Position numbers and translations under genes: made by a program. A stretch of 7,858 nucleotides of DNA from Candidatus Cloacimonadota bacterium (GTDB lineage Bacteria > Cloacimonadota > Cloacimonadia > JGIOTU-2): NCBI GenBank assembly GCA_014384665.1, contig JACNFI010000015.1, forward strand, positions 1-7,858, in the 5' to 3' direction. A model generated the notes under the pieces. That model was not told the DNA's origin. It searched no databases and saw only the letters and a list, made by a program, of their open reading frames with translations. This document shows, piece after piece, positions 5,629-7,858 of the stretch (position 1 is its first letter; each line of letters starts with the position of its first letter).

Positions 5629-7650
5629 ATGATAAGTAAAAAAATTCTTATAAGAACAATCATAGCATTATTAGTATCCTGTATTATTCTTGGATGTCTA
5701 CCCAGAGAGAAAACCACTGACAAATCAGCCATATTGGTTGAATGGGATGGTGGAGAAATAACAGAACAAAAGCTTGATAAGCTACTTGAATTAATACCAG
5801 AAATGTATCGTCCCAGAGGGGGATACACTGTTGAACTAAAACAAAAGTATTTAAAAGATTATGGAATAGAAGAAATATTCTATCTTGAAGCCAAAGAAAA
5901 AGGAATTGATAACGAACAGAATGTGATTGACTATTATAACAAAAATGCAATGCAAATTGTTCTACAAGAGTATATCAAGGAAAAAATTAAAGATAAAATT
6001 AAATCCAAAAAATCAGAACTCAAAAAATTCTATGAAGAAAACAAGGATAAATTGTTTTCAAAAAAACCAACTGCAACTATTCTATATATCCAAACTACAA
6101 ATGCTGATAGTGCTAACCATGCTCTCGCAGAATTGCATGATGGAGTAGGATTTTCAGAAGTTGTAGAAAAATATTCTATTCACAAATTTTCCAAAAATAA
6201 GGGTGGGAAAATAACTAATGTTAGACAAGGTGAGCAAATCTCAAATATAGGTAAATCTCCTGAAATAGATAGTTTGATATTTTCCTCTGAATTAGAAGAA
6301 ATAGTCGGTCCTGTTAAGTATAATAATACTTTTCATATATTTAAAGTTGTTGAACAAGATATGAGTCTCTATAAGCCATTTGAAGAGGTTGAAAAAGTTG
6401 TGGAAAATAGATATAAAGCCCAAAAAGAAAACGAACTAAAAAAAGAACTCATAGAAAATCTCATCAAAAAATATAATGTTACCATTGATACAACTGCAAT
6501 AAAAAATATTGATTTTGCTAAAGCTGATACATCAGAAACAGAAGCAGCTATCCAACTCATAAAATCTCCTGTTGAGGAAATATCCTTTACCGTCAGTGAT
6601 TTTGCAAATGAGTTAAAACAGATGCCTTCTCAAAGAAAACAATTCCTGGATAATTACGAACAAAGAAAAAAATTTCTTGAAGATAAAACCAATAATAATG
6701 TTATGTATTATGATGCAATCAAAAGGGGATATGAAAAAAATCCTCAAATAAAAGATCAACTATCACGGCTGCAGATGATTGCTACACTTCGCGAATACTA
6801 TAAACAATATGTTATAGATAGTACAATTGTAACTGAACAAGAGATTAAAGAGGTTTATGAACAGGATAAGGATAAAAAGTATTTGAAACGTGCTTCTGCC
6901 AAGATTCAACAATTTGTCTTTCCTGATAAGGAAACAGCAGACTATGTGTTTTATAAAGCAAAGAAAACTACAACTGACCAGGAGCTTAATGATTTGATTG
7001 AAGAGTATTGCATCAATAAAGCAAAAAATGGAATAATAAGCAAAATTTATGAATCAGGTAGTATACCTGGCTTGGGCAAAGATATTATATATGTTGAAAA
7101 AGTTTTCTCCACTAAAGAAGGAGATTTCAGTGATGTATTTAAGAATATGAAAGGTAATTATCTGTTCTTTAAAGTACTTGAATATACTCCAGCTTCATAT
7201 TACGAATTTGAAACTGTTTCCCCGGAGATTGAAAGAGCACTTACAAAGAATAATCAGAAAAAGCGTTTTGAAAATCTAAAGGAAATTATGATTGCAAAAT
7301 ATAATCTTCAAGTTTATCCTGAAAGATTAGAGAAAAAACTTCCATTAGATTCGCTTTATAAATATGCAGAAACCGCAATGACAGAAAAAAATTATGCTAA
7401 TGCCATTAACTATTATAACCAGATTATAAAATATTACAATAACAGTAAAGACGATTATAAAGCTACATTTATGAAAGGTTTTATATACTCTGAGAATTTA
7501 AATGATAAAATAAAAGCTGCTAAAATATTTGAAGAAGTTCTTACTTATCCTGAGGGCGACTTGCATGAATCAGCAATGTATATGCTAAAAGCCATACAAG
7601 GTGAGGAAGATATTCTAAAAAAAATAAACAAAGCAACAGAAGAGGAATAA
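5629..7650 (+). CDS. SurA/PpiC-like parvulin-family lipoprotein with C-terminal TPR
   Basis: The 673-residue product is an exported lipoprotein. Hydrophobic residues 6-22 end in ILGC with Cys23. Residues about 35-140 form a helical, charged region like a SurA N-domain. Residues about 147-243 resemble a parvulin prolyl isomerase domain: FSEVVEKYSIHKFSKNKGGKI at 175-195 fits the family pattern FxxxAxxYS...GG, and FHIFKV (235-240) fits the closing GYHIIKV. The first catalytic-type histidine (xRHIL in the family) is replaced by Thr150 (TATIL). A second, weaker parvulin-like region spans about 402-520 and lacks both histidines (ASAKIQQFVF, GNYLFFKV). Residues about 573-656 contain TPR-like repeats (YAETAMTEKNYANAINYYNQIIKYY). 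AAGGAG at 5615-5620, eight bases upstream, fixes the start. The role is probably chaperoning of periplasmic or outer-membrane proteins. Isomerase activity is doubtful. Confidence 0.8.
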   Translation: MISKKILIRTIIALLVSCIILGCLPREKTTDKSAILVEWDGGEITEQKLDKLLELIPEMYRPRGGYTVELKQKYLKDYGIEEIFYLEAKEKGIDNEQNVIDYYNKNAMQIVLQEYIKEKIKDKIKSKKSELKKFYEENKDKLFSKKPTATILYIQTTNADSANHALAELHDGVGFSEVVEKYSIHKFSKNKGGKITNVRQGEQISNIGKSPEIDSLIFSSELEEIVGPVKYNNTFHIFKVVEQDMSLYKPFEEVEKVVENRYKAQKENELKKELIENLIKKYNVTIDTTAIKNIDFAKADTSETEAAIQLIKSPVEEISFTVSDFANELKQMPSQRKQFLDNYEQRKKFLEDKTNNNVMYYDAIKRGYEKNPQIKDQLSRLQMIATLREYYKQYVIDSTIVTEQEIKEVYEQDKDKKYLKRASAKIQQFVFPDKETADYVFYKAKKTTTDQELNDLIEEYCINKAKNGIISKIYESGSIPGLGKDIIYVEKVFSTKEGDFSDVFKNMKGNYLFFKVLEYTPASYYEFETVSPEIERALTKNNQKKRFENLKEIMIAKYNLQVYPERLEKKLPLDSLYKYAETAMTEKNYANAINYYNQIIKYYNNSKDDYKATFMKGFIYSENLNDKIKAAKIFEEVLTYPEGDLHESAMYMLKAIQGEEDILKKINKATEEE

Positions 7651-7681
7651 AAAAAATCAGGGGATTAATAACTTAAGTTTC

Positions 7682-7753
7682 GCCCGCCTTCCAAAGTTCA
7701 TCCTTCGTCCCGATTTCATCGGGACTACGGAGAATGGACCTTGTGCGTCGGGC
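7682..7753. repeat. Composite imperfect palindrome containing dispersed repeat copy 2
   Basis: The inner hairpin is GTCCCGAT (7707-7714), loop TTC, ATCGGGAC (7718-7725). Outside it, AAAGTTCAT (7693-7701) pairs with ATGGACCTT (7734-7742) with one mismatch and one G-T pair. GCCCG (7682-7686) pairs with CGGGC (7749-7753). The whole 72-base unit can fold on itself. Its centre (7702-7734) matches 5308-5340 with two differences. It begins about 30 bases after the stop codon of the lipoprotein gene and has no terminal T tract. Confidence 0.75.
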
Positions 7754-7772
7754 AGGCAGGAAAAATGATAAA

Positions 7773-7798
7773 CCCCGTAGGATATTTATCCAACGGGG
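7773..7798. repeat. CCCCGT...ACGGGG hairpin repeat
   Basis: CCCCGTAGGATA (7773-7784) faces TATCCAACGGGG (7787-7798) across two T bases: eleven pairs with a single A-A mismatch. The arms are close to CCCCGTTAGAT and ATCTAACGGGG that bound the insert in the split tRNA. Here the arms are almost adjacent and nothing is carried between them. Confidence 0.75.
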
Positions 7799-7836
7799 TA
7801 AACAGCTGGAACGGTTTTGTATAAGAGGTTTGGTTA

Positions 7837-7855
7837 TCCCCAATTCAATTGGGGA
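7837..7855. repeat. Perfect palindrome TCCCCAATT-C-AATTGGGGA
   Basis: Nine-base arms at 7837-7845 and 7847-7855 are exact reverse complements around C7846. No T tract can be seen before the window ends three bases later. It is the third palindrome in this intergenic stretch and differs in sequence from the other two. Confidence 0.7.
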
Positions 7856-7858
7856 CAT

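Noticed and set aside
7707..7725. Rho-independent terminator for the lipoprotein gene
   Set aside because: The hairpin is strong but no T tract follows, and the same sequence recurs at 5313-5331 in another context, so a repeat element explains it better.
7673..7858. Minus-strand reading frame of 61 residues running off the window end
   Set aside because: It consists entirely of translated palindromic repeats and has no protein-like pattern.

Overview
The window looks like a chromosomal piece of an AT-rich, diderm (Gram-negative-type) bacterium. The evidence is a BamD-like outer-membrane assembly lipoprotein, a CpoB/YbgF-like periplasmic TPR protein and a SurA/PpiC-type folding factor, all with lipoprotein-like or hydrophobic N-termini. 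The A/T-biased codon use and the many short palindromic repeats in intergenic DNA remind me of uncultivated groups such as Cloacimonadota or their relatives. That placement is an impression, not something the sequence proves.

Positions 67-5093 hold a compact, probably co-transcribed set of five plus-strand genes: a CpoB/YbgF-like coiled-coil TPR protein, a BamD-like TPR lipoprotein, NadD (NAD biosynthesis), PpdK (pyruvate, phosphate dikinase) and a 71-residue protein with two membrane segments. Gaps are 29, 3, -4 and 13 bases. The first two genes belong to outer-membrane/envelope maintenance and the next two to central metabolism, so the cluster is mixed rather than a single pathway.

Positions 5103-5292, starting 9 bases after the last stop codon, hold the most unusual structure. 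The 5' and 3' halves of one tRNA are separated in the anticodon loop by an insert. The insert begins and ends with an 11-bp perfect inverted repeat and contains a complete second tRNA, tRNA-Val(CAC). A further orphan copy of the 3' half lies exactly 100 bases downstream (5346-5384).

Positions 5293-5628 contain no intact gene. They hold a palindromic dispersed repeat, the orphan tRNA fragment, a second TCCCGA-type hairpin, a long inverted repeat ending in a T tract, and a candidate promoter for the next gene.

Positions 5629-7650 encode a 673-residue lipoprotein related to SurA/PpiC prolyl isomerases. It has two parvulin-like regions that lack key histidines, and a C-terminal TPR. With BamD it suggests an outer-membrane protein maturation theme.

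Positions 7651-7858 are non-coding and carry three successive palindromic repeats. Two belong to the same families as those around the split tRNA.
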